NCBI RefSeq assembly: GCF_002884495.1
Contig: NZ_KZ614145.1
Location: 1 to 64,000, forward strand
Direction: 5' to 3'
From: Rummeliibacillus pycnus
GTDB lineage: Bacteria > Bacillota > Bacilli > Bacillales_A > Planococcaceae
Length of the DNA stretch: 64,000 bases
This document shows positions 62,224 through 64,000 of the stretch, piece after piece (the stretch's first letter is position 1; every line of letters starts with the position of its first letter). The notes below the pieces were generated by a model. It made no database searches, was not told the DNA's origin, and saw nothing but the letters and a program-made list of their open reading frames with translations. The position numbers were made by a program, and so were the translations under genes.

Positions 62224-63129
62224 ATGGAATCTCTTACACTTCACATGATGAATACTGAATTTTATGTAGAAGTGCCCTCATCTTCTGATAATTGGAAAGA
62301 GAGAGTTACGAACTGGTTAAGCTATGTAGCAAATGAATGGTCACGATTTATCCCAAATAATGAATTAGATCAAATTAATCAACTTTCTGTAGGGAAAAAG
62401 TTGAAAATAAACTCTTTGCTATATGACTGTTTAAAAAAGGCAAATGAGTATTATGAGCAAACAGACGGACTTTTTTCCCCTTATTTAAAAAACCAAATTG
62501 AAAACCAAGGATATGTTCAATCCTTTCCTTTTAAAAAAGGTAAAGGAGAAAGTCAAGATGAAGAAAATCTAAATCAAATCGTTAAAAATCCAATCCATTT
62601 TTTAGAAAACCACGAAATTGTAAAGACTGCTAATCAGCAAATTGATTTAGGCGGATTTGCAAAAGGATATGCAGTAGAACATATAAAAAAATGGTTACAA
62701 GATCAAGGATTCCCATATGGAATTGTAGATGGTGGAGGGGATATGACACTATGGTCAAATGGAGAAAAAGAATGGACTATTGGTATAGCTGATCCTTTTA
62801 ATGGAGAAAACATCGGGAGAATTAAAATTAAAAACGGTGCAATTGCTACTTCAAGTAGAGTTTATAGAAGCTGGGTTTATCAAAATGAAGAGAAACATCA
62901 TATTCTTAATGGTCAAACAGGTAAAGTAGCTGAAACAAATGTATTACAAGCGACAGTTGTTACGAATAGCTTATATCAATCTGAAGTGGGAGCCAAGTTA
63001 TGCTTTTTAATGGATGAACAACAGCTAAACCAATGGTTTGAAAAGAGTGGTTGGCTTGTAGCTCGTTTTATTGTCAATAAAGATGAAGCGACTAAATGGA
63101 TTAAAACAGGAGATGGAAAACATGTTTAA
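62224..63129 (+). CDS. ApbE-like FAD:protein FMN transferase, divergent
   Basis: 301 residues. ApbE attaches FMN to Thr/Ser of partner proteins. Family motifs remain: IDLGGFAKGYAVE (140-152), GIVDGGGDM (166-174), NGAIATSS (204-211), HILNGQTG (226-233; usually HIIDPRTG). The metal-binding ADALATA segment reads S253-E-V-G-A-K-L, replacing the usual Asp and Thr. There is no signal peptide, unlike most ApbE of Gram-positive bacteria. ATG 62224 follows GAGGTG; GTG 62215 lies in that site. It overlaps the next gene by eight bases. Confidence 0.85.
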   Translation: MESLTLHMMNTEFYVEVPSSSDNWKERVTNWLSYVANEWSRFIPNNELDQINQLSVGKKLKINSLLYDCLKKANEYYEQTDGLFSPYLKNQIENQGYVQSFPFKKGKGESQDEENLNQIVKNPIHFLENHEIVKTANQQIDLGGFAKGYAVEHIKKWLQDQGFPYGIVDGGGDMTLWSNGEKEWTIGIADPFNGENIGRIKIKNGAIATSSRVYRSWVYQNEEKHHILNGQTGKVAETNVLQATVVTNSLYQSEVGAKLCFLMDEQQLNQWFEKSGWLVARFIVNKDEATKWIKTGDGKHV

Positions 63130-63682
63130 TACTTGGGAATGGATCCGACTTTGCGGTTTTCTTGCATATTTTTATTTTACGATTTCTGTTATTTTTGGTT
63201 TACTTCGCAAAACATCATCGATTAAAAAACAGAAAAACTTACTATTTCATTTACACCTAAACGCTGGCTGGGTGGGGTTTTTGGCATTGATGGTACATAT
63301 CTTGTTACTATTAATAGACCAATACCAACCATATCAAGTAAAAGAGATTTTAGTACCTTTCAGTGCACAGTATAAACCCCTTTTATCAGCACTTGGTACA
63401 ATCAGTTTATATATTTTTTTAGTTGTTATATTTACATCTGATGTTTTGATCAGTGTGATGAATAGAAAAGTTTGGAAATCTATTCACTTTTTAGTTCTAC
63501 CTGCATGGGCTATGTCTTTCTTACATGGTGTCTTTATTGGAACGGATAGTTCAAACCATTTTATACAAATATTCTATATTGTAACAGGAAGTATTGTCAT
63601 AATTGCAGGTAGCTTCAGAGTTTACGGGGAATACAGCAAAAAAACAACTCCAACAGTAAGAACGAGAAGAAGCAGAGGGTAA
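63122..63682 (+). CDS. ferric-reductase-like transmembrane protein
   Basis: 186 residues with five to six hydrophobic segments. Histidines on helices (FHLHLNAGWVGFL; MVHILLLL; SIHFLVLPAWAMSFLHGVF) fit the heme-binding core of the ferric reductase-like domain (MsrQ/YedZ, NOX type). It has no FAD/NAD(P)H-binding part, so electrons must come from quinol or a partner. A Lys/Arg-rich tail ends in RTRRSRG. ATG 63122 has AGGAG about ten bases upstream inside apbE. With ApbE it suggests a transmembrane electron path. Confidence 0.8.
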   Translation: MFNTWEWIRLCGFLAYFYFTISVIFGLLRKTSSIKKQKNLLFHLHLNAGWVGFLALMVHILLLLIDQYQPYQVKEILVPFSAQYKPLLSALGTISLYIFLVVIFTSDVLISVMNRKVWKSIHFLVLPAWAMSFLHGVFIGTDSSNHFIQIFYIVTGSIVIIAGSFRVYGEYSKKTTPTVRTRRSRG

Positions 63683-63716
63683 ATCCCAATTGGGCATTTA
63701 CTCTTCTTTTTTTTAT
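63677..63716 (+). terminator. terminator of the redox operon
   Basis: GTAAAT-CCCAATTGGG-ATTTAC hairpin followed by CTCTTCTTTTTTTT. Confidence 0.87.
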
Positions 63717-64000
63717 TCATGAGACTATAGTACTCTAACATCAAGATTAATTTTGAATCATTTTAAGTGTGCCCGAAAGAGGGGGATCTTGTGGGCAAAG
63801 CAATCAAAGAGAGAACTTCTTCTTTCATAGACTTGTTATTTGTCTTTGGTAAGCGTTTGCTTTTAGCTCACCTAAGAAATTAAAAGTTTTCTTTTCTTTA
63901 ACAGAACCCCTTTTAAAATCCATTACAATAATAATTAAAGTTCCATTAAAAATTGGTTTTCAGGAGAAAATAATGCTAAATTAAAATGGGAAAAAATAAG
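63717..64000. other. noncoding end of the window
   Basis: No gene is visible. TGCCC...GGGCA (63772-63804) could form a weak hairpin. AGGAGAAA before an ATG at 63973 leads only to a four-codon frame. Confidence 0.4.

Overview
The window is low-GC DNA of a spore-forming Bacillota. The gene neighbourhoods match the Bacillus subtilis ytm-ytk-ytp-ytq-ytt region: menFDHBE, dps, yidD, ytkD, ytmA, pckA, metK, ytoA, ytpA, ytqAB, yttB and leuS. It also has yteA and a YtaF-like gene, S-box and T-box leaders, and Bacillaceae-type GC-rich intergenic repeats. I would place it near Lysinibacillus, Rummeliibacillus or Solibacillus (Planococcaceae/Caryophanaceae). That placement is inferred from gene content and style, not from a phylogeny.

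Layout. 1-2182: 3' end of a 23S rRNA, a 5S rRNA and 20 tRNA genes in B. subtilis trnB order without tRNA-His. 2.3-5.2 kb: a MerR/TipAS regulator, yteA and a membrane dipeptidase. 5.3-11.7 kb: menaquinone genes menF, menD, menH, menB and, behind a terminator, menE; menC is not here. 11.8-14.5 kb: an unusual LytTR regulator with a degenerate ABC-ATPase-like domain, beside an ABC-2 exporter. 14.5-25.5 kb: regulators (PucR, LysR), small membrane proteins, dps, a Zur-boxed zinc-binding lipoprotein gene, yidD with a newly noted small gene, an SH3b-VanX protein, and an ATP-grasp protein. 25.5-31.4 kb: cydABDC for cytochrome bd oxidase. 31.8-32.35 kb: an Lrp/AsnC pseudogene split by a short repeat.

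32.5-37 kb: methyltransferase, NUDIX and GNAT genes, a YjfB-like gene, ytkD, ytmA and unknowns. 37-41.3 kb: pckA with a CcpN-type operator, and a SAM-I riboswitch with metK, then a YiaA-like gene. 41.5-52 kb: MFS transporters, ytoA, a YtpA homologue that has lost its catalytic serine, an amino-acid/sodium symporter behind a perfect cre site, bpsAB for alkylpyrones, a composite repeat, and ytqAB. 52.4-57 kb: scoAB, a lipoprotein, and a T-box leader with leuS. 57-64 kb: a secreted SH3 protein, a Bax-inhibitor-1 protein, and a two-component system followed by four genes (copper-amine-oxidase-N stalk protein, Ser/Thr/Gln-rich exported protein, divergent ApbE, ferric-reductase-like membrane protein).

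Functional themes. Menaquinone made by the men genes would feed electrons to cytochrome bd. pckA and the cre-controlled symporter indicate carbon-catabolite control. The terminal cluster looks like a signal-controlled extracytoplasmic redox module and is the best candidate for an incompletely described system. Coordinates include stop codons. Where the longest open frame starts upstream of a good ribosome-binding site, I moved the start and say why.
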